A stretch of DNA of 64,000 bases. Source: CBDCWT01 sp965223305. GTDB taxonomy: Bacteria; Planctomycetota; Planctomycetia; Pirellulales; Pirellulaceae. How positions within the stretch are numbered: position 1 is the first letter of the stretch; the number at the start of each line of letters is the position of its first letter. This document shows, one piece after another, positions 1-8,639 of the stretch. Made by a program: the position numbers and the translations under genes. The notes beneath the pieces are model-generated. The model was not told where the DNA came from. It ran no database searches and saw only the letters and a program-made list of their open reading frames with translations. The stretch covers positions 186,001-250,000 of the forward strand of contig CBDCWT010000074.1 in the NCBI GenBank assembly GCA_965223305.1, read 5' to 3'.

Positions 1-129
1 GACTGGCGGTCGACCGGCGGCGGCTGCGCTAGCCACGGCAGGCTGGATGCTCTCCAACCAGGGCAGCGCCAGTGCCGCGCCCATTCCCCGCAGCACTGAC
101 CGTCGGTTCAGTTGCATTGCGCGACTCAT
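1..129 (-). CDS. DUF1552 domain protein, N-terminal fragment (runs off window)
   Basis: The first 43 codons of a minus-strand gene are present; the rest lies beyond the left edge. The ATG is at 129-127. The translation begins MSRAMQLNRRSVLRGMGAAL and continues into an Ala-rich stretch with ALPWLES. An RR-S-hydrophobic N-terminus followed by GxGAALALPWLES is the usual twin-arginine-like leader of planctomycetal DUF1552 proteins. In this phylum DUF1552 genes normally sit directly downstream of a DUF1592 cytochrome gene, and that is the arrangement here: the stop of the DUF1592 gene is about 60 bp upstream on the same strand. The biochemical role of DUF1552 is unknown; an exported partner of the cytochrome is an inference from context. 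Confidence 0.7.
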   Translation of the reverse strand, partial: MSRAMQLNRRSVLRGMGAALALPWLESIQPAVASAAAAGRPPV

Positions 130-189
130 GGTAATAGTCTCCACAGCGGTTCTGCTACGAACAATCCAGCAAGCAGATGCCTAGCGACC

Positions 190-2502
190 TTACTTGGACA
201 CTCCGCGATGCTGAAAGGCGTCGCTCTTGAGGATGCCAAAAATGATGTTGCGAATCCGATACCCATCTCCGGCTAACTGCCGTCGAATGGCCTCCACTGT
301 GCAGTAGTCGTAAGGCTCCAATCCGCGTCCAAGACCATATGTTAACATGTTCTCGATCAGACACCGGGTGAATTTTTTGGCCGCCGTGGACCGGAGCAGC
401 TGCTTCAACTCCTGGGCGTCCTCGAATCGCTGCCCTCCCATCAATTCTCCGGAAGGGTCGATCGCGAACTCGCCGTCACTGGTTCGCCAGCGACCGACGG
501 CGTCATAGTTCTCCAGCGCAAAGCCCAAGGGGTCCATTTGGTTGTGGCAGGAGGCGCACTCGGGATTCGATCGATGCACCTCTAGCCGCTCACGCAGCGA
601 CGCGGACTCGGCTGCCTGCTTGCTTTCATCCAGCTGTTCGACGTTAGGTGGCGGCGGAGGGGGTGGGGTCCCCAGGATCTGTTGCAAGATCCATTGTCCG
701 CGCTTTACAGGCGAAGTGCGGTTGTGATTTGAGGTAAGTGTCAGCACGCTGGCCTGCGTCAGTATTCCGCCCCGCTGGCGGTCATTTAAGGCCACGCGCT
801 GCAGCTCTTTCCCGGACACCCCAGCGATCCCATAGTGACGTGCTAGCGCTTCATTGAGAAACGTGTAGTCGGCATCTAGTAGTTCGAGCACACTGCGATT
901 GTTGCGTAAGATATCCGCGAAGAACCGTTCGGTCTCCGCGCTCATTGCATCCCTGAGTTCGTCATCGAACATCGGGAACAAGTCCTTATCCGGGGCCACG
1001 CCGCCGAGCTTGCGAAGCTGTAACCACTGGCCGGTGAAGTTCTTTACAAATGCTTCAGATTTGGGGTCGTCGAGCATCCGGGACGCTTGCGCGGCAAGGT
1101 TCACTCTCAGCGTTCCGCGGCGGGCCTCGCCGAGGAGCGGCTGGTCGGGCATCGTGCTCCAAAGAAAGTACGAGAGTCGACTGGCGAGTTCGAATTCGTC
1201 CAGCAAGCGATCTTCCTTCACGTCTTCCGGTTCGACGAGAAAGAGGAACTGTGGCGAGACGAGCACTGTCGTTAAGGCAATCTGCAGGGAACGCTCGTAA
1301 CTTTCGCCCCGGTTATTGGCCATACGGAAGAGACGCAGCAGCGAATCGACTTTCTGTGTGGTGACCGGTCGCCGAAACGCGCGCTCAGCAAACCGAGTGA
1401 CTACCTGCCGGGCACTTTCCAGACGAGACACATCGCCGAAGTCCGGATTACAAAACACAATGGCCCGATGCGAATCGGGCAATTGGTCCAGCCGGACCGG
1501 ACCTCGGACGACCATCGAGTCGACGTGCAATCCGCGATTCCCGCCATAGCGTTGATCGCCACTTACATTGGTGGCTGTTTCCGCTCGCATCACAACGTTC
1601 GGGCTGTCCGACTGTCCCGGAGCCAAGGCAACGTGCACTTGATCGTCCCCTGCCGCGACCTTGAGCCAATAGCGGTAGACGACAGTTTCGTCTTGCACTC
1701 TCACCGCTTCCACGGTGCGCCGGTCTTGCCCAAATCCGATCACCAGGCGTGGTGGCGGAACCGACTCGGCGATGCCAACGCGCACCAGGCTGAAGTCGGC
1801 TAAGTAACGACCCGGCGCGAGATGATGCTCGAATTCGACCGGTTCGTTCGCTGGGAGCGGGTAAGTCCTCAAGCCAATCAACTCGGCTGGAGAGTATGGT
1901 TCGGCGTCCGGCAGGACAATCGCCGCTTGCATCGCGCGTTCAGCTGCGTCGAAATACTTCTCGATATGAATCGGCGAGATGTTGAGTGCCGAGCCGATGT
2001 TGTCGTAGCCAAAACCGATTTCATCTGACGGGAAGTCGTTGGCCAGTCTAAGGTCAAGTCCCGTCAAATCTCGAATCGTGTTGTTGTACTCTTGCCGGTT
2101 CAGCCGCCGGATGACGACCGCTGCTGAACTCACCTGCTCTCGACACTGCGCGGCAAAGAAGTCGTTCTCGATCCACTCGATCATTCGATTCGTTTCCGCA
2201 GCGGCCGGTTGCGGCATGTCGGCCGGAGGCATCGCTCGCGCTTCCAGGGCGTCCAGCACGCGCAGCCAGGTCCTCCCCTGCCGGAGAGCCTCCTGCTGAT
2301 CTTCGAATCGATCGAAGGCGATCCCCGCTTCCGCACCGCCTTCCAGATGGCATTCGACGCAGTAGCGATTGAGAAGCGGCAGCATTTCTTGCTGAAATGC
2401 GTCGAGGGTCGCCGTCTCCTGCGCACCAAGCGGAGACAATGCGGAGAAATAGACGACTGCAGCGAGCGCATATGTTACTCGGCGGACCCGGTCAGTCTTC
2501 AT
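190..2502 (-). CDS. DUF1592/Planctomycete cytochrome C domain protein
   Basis: A 770-residue exported protein. From the chosen ATG at 2502 (MKTDRV) a basic N-terminus and hydrophobic stretch form a signal peptide ending near LGAQ. A haem-binding CVECH motif follows at residues 48-52 (PSCyt1-type domain). The remainder follows the standard domain order DUF1587 (RRLNRQEYNNTIRDL region), DUF1595, DUF1592, DUF1588 (SNHNRTSPVKRGQW, then GTPPPPPPPN) and DUF1585 near the C-terminus (LTYGLGRGLEPYD). A second haem-like CASCH motif lies in the DUF1588 region. Length and order are normal for the family. In-frame starts further upstream (2517, 2538) are possible, but the 2502 start gives the better signal peptide. 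These proteins are thought to be periplasmic electron-transfer or polysaccharide-oxidation components; the substrate is unknown. Confidence 0.9.
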   Translation of the reverse strand: MKTDRVRRVTYALAAVVYFSALSPLGAQETATLDAFQQEMLPLLNRYCVECHLEGGAEAGIAFDRFEDQQEALRQGRTWLRVLDALEARAMPPADMPQPAAAETNRMIEWIENDFFAAQCREQVSSAAVVIRRLNRQEYNNTIRDLTGLDLRLANDFPSDEIGFGYDNIGSALNISPIHIEKYFDAAERAMQAAIVLPDAEPYSPAELIGLRTYPLPANEPVEFEHHLAPGRYLADFSLVRVGIAESVPPPRLVIGFGQDRRTVEAVRVQDETVVYRYWLKVAAGDDQVHVALAPGQSDSPNVVMRAETATNVSGDQRYGGNRGLHVDSMVVRGPVRLDQLPDSHRAIVFCNPDFGDVSRLESARQVVTRFAERAFRRPVTTQKVDSLLRLFRMANNRGESYERSLQIALTTVLVSPQFLFLVEPEDVKEDRLLDEFELASRLSYFLWSTMPDQPLLGEARRGTLRVNLAAQASRMLDDPKSEAFVKNFTGQWLQLRKLGGVAPDKDLFPMFDDELRDAMSAETERFFADILRNNRSVLELLDADYTFLNEALARHYGIAGVSGKELQRVALNDRQRGGILTQASVLTLTSNHNRTSPVKRGQWILQQILGTPPPPPPPNVEQLDESKQAAESASLRERLEVHRSNPECASCHNQMDPLGFALENYDAVGRWRTSDGEFAIDPSGELMGGQRFEDAQELKQLLRSTAAKKFTRCLIENMLTYGLGRGLEPYDYCTVEAIRRQLAGDGYRIRNIIFGILKSDAFQHRGVSK

Positions 2503-2579
2503 GGTGAACCGTCCCATCAGGAGTGTGCAATGCCGCAAGTGTTACCACCGAGTCTGGTAGACGTACGGCCCAAAGGCGG

Positions 2580-3527
2580 GTAGAGCGAAATCGCTCAGTT
2601 GAGGCAAACGGGCAAGAATGCTGCTAATTTAGAGTCTTTTAGCTTTTGGTGCAAACTCTGCCGAACTAAGGCGTCCACACAGCCGCCAGGCTCGCGACCC
2701 ATGCGGGAGGTCGTGCAGCTAAGTTAGTGCGTGATTTCGTCTGCCGAACTCGCGAGAGTTTGGCGCTCATTTGAGGTCATCCGTCACCAGGCCGGGAGGG
2801 CGAGGCTCCTGCCGAGCCGGAAGCGCCAGGAACCGTGGGCTAACGCCGGCTAACGCCCAGCGGCTGATTTGGAGAGTAGCCGAACTCGCCAGAGTTTGGC
2901 GGATCTCGTGTTTCCGCACTCTCCCCTCGGGGCCCTCGGGGAGAGTCGGCCCCGAAGGGCCGGAGAGGGGGGGCACGCGAGGGGCGATCACTCCCGGGCA
3001 GCCCTCCCCGGACGCTATCGCGTCCGACCCTCCCGCGCGCGGGAGGGTAGAAGTAGGCAGAGATTACAGGCGTCTCGTCTTCCTAAGTGAGTGTCGTGCT
3101 TGCTCGCAAGGCTACGGCACACGGAGTGTGCCGACTACGTTGCTGGCACGCTTCGCGTGCAACTGCCTACTACTCCGAGGGGTAGGCCGGAACAAGCGGC
3201 GCAAAAGAAGCTTCCATCAGCCTACGATTTCCCCGCCGCGCAGTTCCGGCACGCGCCGGTTAGGCAACCAACACGGAGTGCATCGAACTTGGTGCCGCCG
3301 GAACAGCGCGGCGTTTCACGGAGTGTGAAGCCAGAGCTCTTCCGCCGCTCGTTCCGGCCTACTTTCTGCCGAACTCGCCAGAGTTTGGCGCTCATTTGAG
3401 GTCATCCGTCACCAGGCCGGGAGGGCGAGGCTCCTGCCGAGCCGGAAGCGCCAGAAACCGTGGGCTAACGCCCAGCGGCTGATTTGGAGAGTAGCCGAAC
3501 TCGCCAGAGTTTGGCGGACCGCGAATC
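2580..3527. repeat. Intergenic mosaic of palindromic repeats
   Basis: No convincing gene lies between the DUF1592 gene and the NHL gene. The stretch is assembled from repeat modules that recur elsewhere in the window. A direct repeat of about 155-165 bp occurs at 2740-2903 and 3365-3518; it contains CGAACTCGCCAGAGTTTGGC and GGGCTAACGCC. A hairpin of the ACTCTCCCC/GGGGAGAGT type lies at 2918-2946, followed by CCCGAAGGGCCGGAGAGGGG. A third hairpin, CCCTCCCGCGCGCGGGAGGG, lies near 3030-3050. A separate terminal-inverted-repeat element occupies 3181-3363. The same modules in other orders occur at 8.7-9.3 kb and 42.95-43.17 kb. Small open frames across this stretch read through repeats and are not taken as genes. 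Confidence 0.75.
3181..3363. repeat. MITE-like palindromic element, copy 1
   Basis: The left end reads GTAGGCCGGAACAAGCGGCG and the right end is its reverse complement with one mismatch (CGCCGCTCGTTCCGGCCTAC). About 140 bp lie between. The interior shares a segment containing CACTCCGTGA and AGAGCTC with the copy at 8822-8981, in the opposite orientation. There is no open frame, so the element could only move with help from a transposase encoded elsewhere. Confidence 0.65.
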
Positions 3528-5144
3528 CTAGTCTCCTTGCCGCTTGCGGTTTAACTTGAACAGCATTCGGTCCGCGACGTCTGCCAAGTAGAGGTTTCCC
3601 CGCGCATCGACTGCCATCAAGTGCGGGACGAAACGGTAGCCGCCAGGGTTCTCGATGGGCGGCACGGAACGTTGTCCCGGGGTCAGCCCGAGTTCCTCCG
3701 GCTCGGCGCCCCACGATTTGACCACCTCCCCTTGAACACCGATCTGCAGCACTTTGCTGACGCCGTCGACGACGAACAGCGTGCCGCTGTCGTCGAAGGC
3801 CATCCCACACGGTGTAAAACCTGTCCAAGTCTGTTGCAGCACTCCCTGGCTATCAAAGATTTGGACTCGGTGGTTGAATCGATCTCCTACGTAGACTCGC
3901 TTATCCGGACCAACCGCCATCGTGTGCGGCAGATTGAATTCACCCGGGCCGGAGCCAGCGCGTCCCCACGTTGTCAGGAACTTCCCGGTTTGATCAAATT
4001 TCATGACACGGCTATTCCCGTAGCCGTCAGCCACATAGATCTCCCCTGCCGGGCCGAACGCCACGTCAGCGGGCCGGTCGAACTGCTGCTCGCCCGTCCC
4101 CGCGCGGTCCTCTGTGCCCAGCGTCAACAGCAACCGGCCGTTACGGTCAAACTTGCGGACCAAGTGCCGCGCCCGGTCAGCGATCCAAACGTTGTCCGCT
4201 GGGTCGACACGCAGTCCGTGAGCGCCGCGCAAATCAGGAGCGTGGCCGATCAAACGATCTCCCCAAGAGAACAGAAATTGCCCTGAGCCGTCGAAGCATA
4301 GAACCGGTGGCGTTTCGCGTTGAAGGACGTAGATGTTGCCCTGGCTGTCAACGTCCACGGCGCTGCATGGACCAAGTTCCATGCCTGCCGGCAGCTTGAG
4401 AAAATCGTCAACAGGTGCGAAGTCAATCGTTTGCCGACCGGTGTCGTCCACCGTCGGGACGACTCGATCTGTAGGGCGGTTCGTCGGTTCTCGGCCGTGT
4501 GCCGTAGCGGCAGGTGGGCCGGGAAGCAGGGCCGGATCGTAGGTCGAACCCGCCGAGACCTGAATCATGGTGATCCGAACCTTGGTCGGGAAGAACTTCT
4601 GCCAATCGGCTCTCCGATGCGCATGCCCTCGACCACCGCTATCGTCTTTGATGACCAGGTCCATGCGTCTAATGCCCTCGGACCAGATGATGGAATCATG
4701 CTCCCAAAATGACTTCATCGACACGTCTCGCTCATACACGCCTTCTTCGTGGTAGATACCGGTGCCGGTGCAACCGTAGCCGTTCTTTTGGCCGCGATTC
4801 GGGATATAGCAGAGGGTCCATGTCGTGGGTTCTGTTCCTGCGGGTTTCTCGATCACCTCCAAGCGGATATGAACGGTCCCGTTTCGATAGTCCACTGGAG
4901 CCGTCCAGTCGTGTGGCCGCTCCGGGTTCAGCGCTGGTTCGCGGACGTAGTAGTGCGACTTACTCGGTTTGGACGTATCCGCGTCTTCCTTCGTATAGGT
5001 GAAGACGACGTCGAACAGCACGAACTGATCCGCACAGCTCAGCGTGGGCGATCCCATCAGCAAGCAGATACTCACCAGCAACGAGGCGGTGCGGACTCCG
5101 GGAGACCAAAACGGCTTGTTCAATGTCATGCTCGACTGCTCCAT
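3528..5144 (-). CDS. Exported NHL-repeat protein
   Basis: A 538-residue protein from the ATG at 5144 (MEQSSM). This start has a purine-rich site (AGAGAG) upstream and is followed by a clear signal peptide (TASLLVSICLLMG) with cleavage likely after LSCA. An in-frame GTG at 5237 overlaps the kinase stop as GTGA and would add 31 residues ahead of the signal peptide, so it is less likely. Residues of about 30-210 form an unrecognised beta-rich domain. From about 240 to the end there are six or so NHL-type repeats (HGLRVDPADNVWIADR, DVAFGPAGEIYVADGYGNSR, HTMAVGPDKRVYVGDRFNHR), which predict a six-bladed propeller. NHL propellers bind proteins or act as peptidyl-amidating-lyase-like enzymes; which applies here cannot be told. 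The gene is last in the sigma-kinase operon. Confidence 0.87.
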   Translation of the reverse strand: MEQSSMTLNKPFWSPGVRTASLLVSICLLMGSPTLSCADQFVLFDVVFTYTKEDADTSKPSKSHYYVREPALNPERPHDWTAPVDYRNGTVHIRLEVIEKPAGTEPTTWTLCYIPNRGQKNGYGCTGTGIYHEEGVYERDVSMKSFWEHDSIIWSEGIRRMDLVIKDDSGGRGHAHRRADWQKFFPTKVRITMIQVSAGSTYDPALLPGPPAATAHGREPTNRPTDRVVPTVDDTGRQTIDFAPVDDFLKLPAGMELGPCSAVDVDSQGNIYVLQRETPPVLCFDGSGQFLFSWGDRLIGHAPDLRGAHGLRVDPADNVWIADRARHLVRKFDRNGRLLLTLGTEDRAGTGEQQFDRPADVAFGPAGEIYVADGYGNSRVMKFDQTGKFLTTWGRAGSGPGEFNLPHTMAVGPDKRVYVGDRFNHRVQIFDSQGVLQQTWTGFTPCGMAFDDSGTLFVVDGVSKVLQIGVQGEVVKSWGAEPEELGLTPGQRSVPPIENPGGYRFVPHLMAVDARGNLYLADVADRMLFKLNRKRQGD

Positions 5145-5233
5145 TAGTTGGCTCTCTTTTGGGAATAATCTCCAGCGGACGTTGAAGGAGCCTTGTGACG
5201 ACTGGTGAACGTCGCGCACGACGTGAAAACGTG

Positions 5234-8029
5234 TCACTCCGTGTTCCGGCGCCGCCAGGACGCTGCCTTGTCGGGCGGGTCCCGAGCCATAAAGAACTCG
5301 ACCAGCTGCTCGGCAGCCTGCCGCGTATAGGGATGATCCGCGCCGCGGCCTTCCCTGAGAATCTCGAAGGTCTCGAGCCGAAGTTGCTCGGAATCATCGA
5401 AACGACGCAAGCCCTCCAAGCATTGCGCCAGATATGACCGGACGCCAAAGGTGAAGCCGCGGTCCTGTCCGAACCGGTCTTTGTGTCTTTTCAGACAGTC
5501 GCGCAGCAACGGTAAGGCATCTTCGTACTTATGTTGTTCGACCAGCAGCCGTGTCAATCTCCGCATGGTCGTGAGTGTGTGGTGGTGGTTCGCGCCGAGT
5601 ACCTTCTCGCGCCCCGCGAGGACATCACGATACCGCGCTTCAGCCTCGGTGTACTTCTGCTGATCTGCCAGAACCCCGGCCAGCAAGTTCGACGCATTCA
5701 GGGCATCCGGGTTGGCAGCACTTTCCAGCTCGTCGAGCACCGTGCGAAACTGAGATTCTGCCGCGTCCAATTCGCCGACCTGCCATAAAGCCGAGGCAAG
5801 ATTGTGGCGCGTGCGGACGGCCTCGGACGCATCAGTCGCCAGCACCCGCTGATACATGTCGATGGCTTGCCGATGCTGTCCTTGATCGGCGAGCACGTTG
5901 GCCAAGTTGTTGATAGTAGAAATCGTATCTGGATGATCCGCGCCTAGCTGGCGCGTCCGCGCCTCCAGGACCAGCCGTCTCAGTGACTCCGCCTCCGCCA
6001 AGTCATGGTTGGACTTGCGAGACCTCAGAACACCCGCCAGCTTGTCCATTGTCGTCAACGTGTCGAGTCCCTCAGGCCCATCGGTTTGCTGACAGAGTTC
6101 CAGTGCCAAGCGGAGGTGATGTTCGGCCTCGTTCAGCTGGCCGAGTCCACGATATGTCCCCCCGATCGTGCGACGAATCGACGCCTCGACCGCCGGTTGG
6201 CCCCGCAGCGATCCTGCGTCGAGTCGCTCGACTGCCGCATCAATCGCATCACGGACCGTGACTTCGCGACCAAGTTCTGATGGTTTGGCTGATTCGAGCA
6301 GGTCGTTCAGAACGGCGTTGGTTGCTAGGGCCGCCTTCGCTTCCCGCTGCGCCGCAGCGCGTGCTTCTGCTTCCAACAGGGAAAGCTCGTTTGCTTGCCG
6401 CGCGCTCTCTTTCGCGGCTAGCCACAAGGCGGTCATGCCGATCAGACCGCCAACCAGGCTCGCGATTAGCGTCGCCGACAAACCCGAGACCAGCGGGTTC
6501 CGTCGGCACCAACGCCATAGTCTGCTGGCTTTCGAGACAGGACGGGCCAGAATCGGCGCGCCGCTGAGAAACCGGCTCAGCTCGTCCGCCAGCTCGCGCG
6601 CCGACTGATAGCGGCCCTCGCGTTGCTTCTCGAGGCACTTGAGGCAAATGACCTCCAGTTCGCGAGGAATGTAACTGTTGAACCGTCGCAGGCCCGGTGG
6701 ATCGTGGTGGATGATGTGTTGCAATAACATCCGGACGTTTCCGCGAAACGGCAGTTCTCCTGTGAGCATCTCGAACAGCGTCACGCCTAAGCTATAGACA
6801 TCGCTGCGGGCGTCGACGTCAGAGACATCCCCCCGCGCTTGTTCAGGACTCATGTACGCGGGCGTGCCGAGTATTTGGCCATCACGAGTGACGGTTACGT
6901 CGCATTGTTCGCGTCGTGCTAGTCCGAAATCAGTGATGCGCGGACGCCAGGCCGAAAGCTCGCTCCGCTTGACTGCCAGCGCCGCCGTCGACACGGTTCG
7001 CTGCGAATCACTCTCAGATTTTCTCGAGTCATCGTCGGCGTTCCACCGTTGCAGCAGAATATTCGACGGCTTGATGTCGCGGTGCACAACCCCACGTCGA
7101 TGCGCGTGATCCAGTGCTTCGGCTGCCTCCAGGATCAGCAGCGCCGACTCGCGAAACTCAAACTTCTGTGAAGTCAACGCATCGCTTAAGGCCACGCCGT
7201 CAACGAACTCGGTCACGATGTACGGCAGGCCACTGCTACGCCCGGCTTCGAAGACCGAGACAATGCCGGTATGGTTCAGCTGGGCCGAATTGCGTGCCTC
7301 GCGGAGGAAGCGCTCCTTGTCTTCGTCGGTGATAAGCTGACCGCCACGGGGGATCTTGATCGCCACCTGACGATCGAGCTCGCTGTCGTGCGATCTGTAG
7401 ACCGTGCCGAACGCACCGCGCCCCACAGGCTCGAGCAGCTGAAACCGGGCGATCTGTGGCAGCTCATCCGGTATCGATCGTGACTCGCGTTCCTCGTTGA
7501 TCTGGATCGCCCCACCGCAGCTGGGACACGTGGCGCTTCTTGTATCGCTGGAGACATCGATCGCGGTGTGGCACAGCGGGCAGTTGATGCGCGGTGCGAC
7601 AGGTCGGATGGTCGTTTCCGCAGTCTGCCGATCCACTCCGGTCCGCTGCTGACGAGGGTCCGGTGGGGACGCAGATTGTTCTAGCCCGGAAATGGTCTCG
7701 GCCCGCATTTGCCTTTCCACATCGCGCAGCTCCTCGACCACGGAAGGGTGGTCTGCCAATTCGGGGAACTGCGCGAGGTACTCGTCGGTGCGCACATCGG
7801 CACCGGTCTTTAGGCGGCGCTCCAGCTCGATGTGTACCAATTCCACCAACAGCGGCCAACGCATTTCGGAGTCGGCCGGTAAGTAGTCGGCTATGGACGA
7901 GGCCTCACCCCGATTCCAGTCTTCCTCGAAGCGGTAGATTGCCTGCTTGAACGCGTCCGACTGCTGCGGATCATCCACGGCTGCGGACAGTGGTTGCCGA
8001 CCGATCTGCGTTCTAGGGGGAGGCTTCAT
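5234..8029 (-). CDS. Serine/threonine protein kinase with zinc ribbon, TM helix and TPR repeats
   Basis: A 931-residue membrane-anchored kinase. Residues 1-110 carry the helical segment common in planctomycetal kinases. A CPLC...CPSC zinc ribbon lies at 150-171. The kinase domain spans about 196-487, with glycine loop GRGAFGTV (203-210), lysine in VAIKI (225), catalytic HRDIKPSN (316-323), DFG (367-369) and GTPAYMSPEQARG (388-400); all catalytic residues are present. A roughly 30-residue Asp/Ser-rich insert separates the catalytic loop from DFG. A TM helix lies at about 512-538, followed by a coiled stretch and TPR repeats of the kinesin-light-chain type from about 590 to 910. The start lies inside the sigma-factor gene (17-bp overlap), and the stop overlaps a possible GTG of the next gene. 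The kinase probably senses an external or envelope cue and acts with the sigma factor. Confidence 0.95.
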   Translation of the reverse strand: MKPPPRTQIGRQPLSAAVDDPQQSDAFKQAIYRFEEDWNRGEASSIADYLPADSEMRWPLLVELVHIELERRLKTGADVRTDEYLAQFPELADHPSVVEELRDVERQMRAETISGLEQSASPPDPRQQRTGVDRQTAETTIRPVAPRINCPLCHTAIDVSSDTRSATCPSCGGAIQINEERESRSIPDELPQIARFQLLEPVGRGAFGTVYRSHDSELDRQVAIKIPRGGQLITDEDKERFLREARNSAQLNHTGIVSVFEAGRSSGLPYIVTEFVDGVALSDALTSQKFEFRESALLILEAAEALDHAHRRGVVHRDIKPSNILLQRWNADDDSRKSESDSQRTVSTAALAVKRSELSAWRPRITDFGLARREQCDVTVTRDGQILGTPAYMSPEQARGDVSDVDARSDVYSLGVTLFEMLTGELPFRGNVRMLLQHIIHHDPPGLRRFNSYIPRELEVICLKCLEKQREGRYQSARELADELSRFLSGAPILARPVSKASRLWRWCRRNPLVSGLSATLIASLVGGLIGMTALWLAAKESARQANELSLLEAEARAAAQREAKAALATNAVLNDLLESAKPSELGREVTVRDAIDAAVERLDAGSLRGQPAVEASIRRTIGGTYRGLGQLNEAEHHLRLALELCQQTDGPEGLDTLTTMDKLAGVLRSRKSNHDLAEAESLRRLVLEARTRQLGADHPDTISTINNLANVLADQGQHRQAIDMYQRVLATDASEAVRTRHNLASALWQVGELDAAESQFRTVLDELESAANPDALNASNLLAGVLADQQKYTEAEARYRDVLAGREKVLGANHHHTLTTMRRLTRLLVEQHKYEDALPLLRDCLKRHKDRFGQDRGFTFGVRSYLAQCLEGLRRFDDSEQLRLETFEILREGRGADHPYTRQAAEQLVEFFMARDPPDKAASWRRRNTE

Positions 8030-8606
8030 CGTGCAGCATCTGCTGGAGGATCGCGCGGAACGACTTGCGCACGCGGTGCACGGTTCGCTCCGAAAGCGTT
8101 ACGTTGTTGCTGATTTCCTGAACGGTTAGCCCCTGTAGCGTCATCGAGAAGATTTCGCGCTCGCGCTGGTCGAGCTTCACCATCACTGATTCTACAGTGT
8201 CACTCAAGGCCGTTGCTTCGAACGGTGTCGGTTCCTTGTCGATCAAGTCGATGCGTATCTCGCCGTTGGAGGTAGCCCGAAGCTCTCGCTGGACGTCCCG
8301 CTTGGCAGCGCCGAAACGGTCAGCTTGTTCAGTGCACTTGCGAAGTGTGATCATCGTCAGCAGTCCCCACAGCGGCTCCCACGCGTCGTACGTAAACTGC
8401 CCGTCGTCCTGCCGGCGAAAGAAGCTGCGGTACACGGACTGAACAACGTCCTCTGGGTCGACCTTTTGTTTGATTCGATCGCTGAGTCGGGTGCGCGCCA
8501 GAGCGATCAGCCGCTCGGTGAATCGGCAGAAGATCTGCACCGCGGCTTGTTCGCGATCGCCCGCGTCGATGCTCTGGATCAGGTTCGCAAAGGACTCGGT
8601 GTGCAT
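8013..8606 (-). CDS. ECF-type RNA polymerase sigma factor (planctomycetal, kinase-linked)
   Basis: A 197-residue sigma factor. The ATG at 8606 (MHTESF) was chosen because GGAG lies seven bases upstream; an upstream in-frame ATG at 8624 has no such site. Region 2 covers residues of about 15-90 (VDPEDVVQSVYRSFFRR) and region 4 about 125-190 (LDQREREIFSMTLQGLTVQEI, then SERTVHRVRKSFR). It belongs to the ECF-like group that in Planctomycetes has no anti-sigma gene and is encoded next to a Ser/Thr kinase. The overlap with the kinase gene suggests coupled translation and possible control of the sigma factor by phosphorylation, which is an inference from the arrangement. Confidence 0.92.
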   Translation of the reverse strand: MHTESFANLIQSIDAGDREQAAVQIFCRFTERLIALARTRLSDRIKQKVDPEDVVQSVYRSFFRRQDDGQFTYDAWEPLWGLLTMITLRKCTEQADRFGAAKRDVQRELRATSNGEIRIDLIDKEPTPFEATALSDTVESVMVKLDQREREIFSMTLQGLTVQEISNNVTLSERTVHRVRKSFRAILQQMLHDEASP

Positions 8607-8639
8607 CAATTCTCCGCCTGGCAAAGCAGGCTCAACGCA

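Noticed and set aside
2767..3399. Several Arg-rich open frames in the first repeat mosaic
   Set aside because: They read through GC-rich palindromes repeated elsewhere in the window and have no consistent reading between copies.
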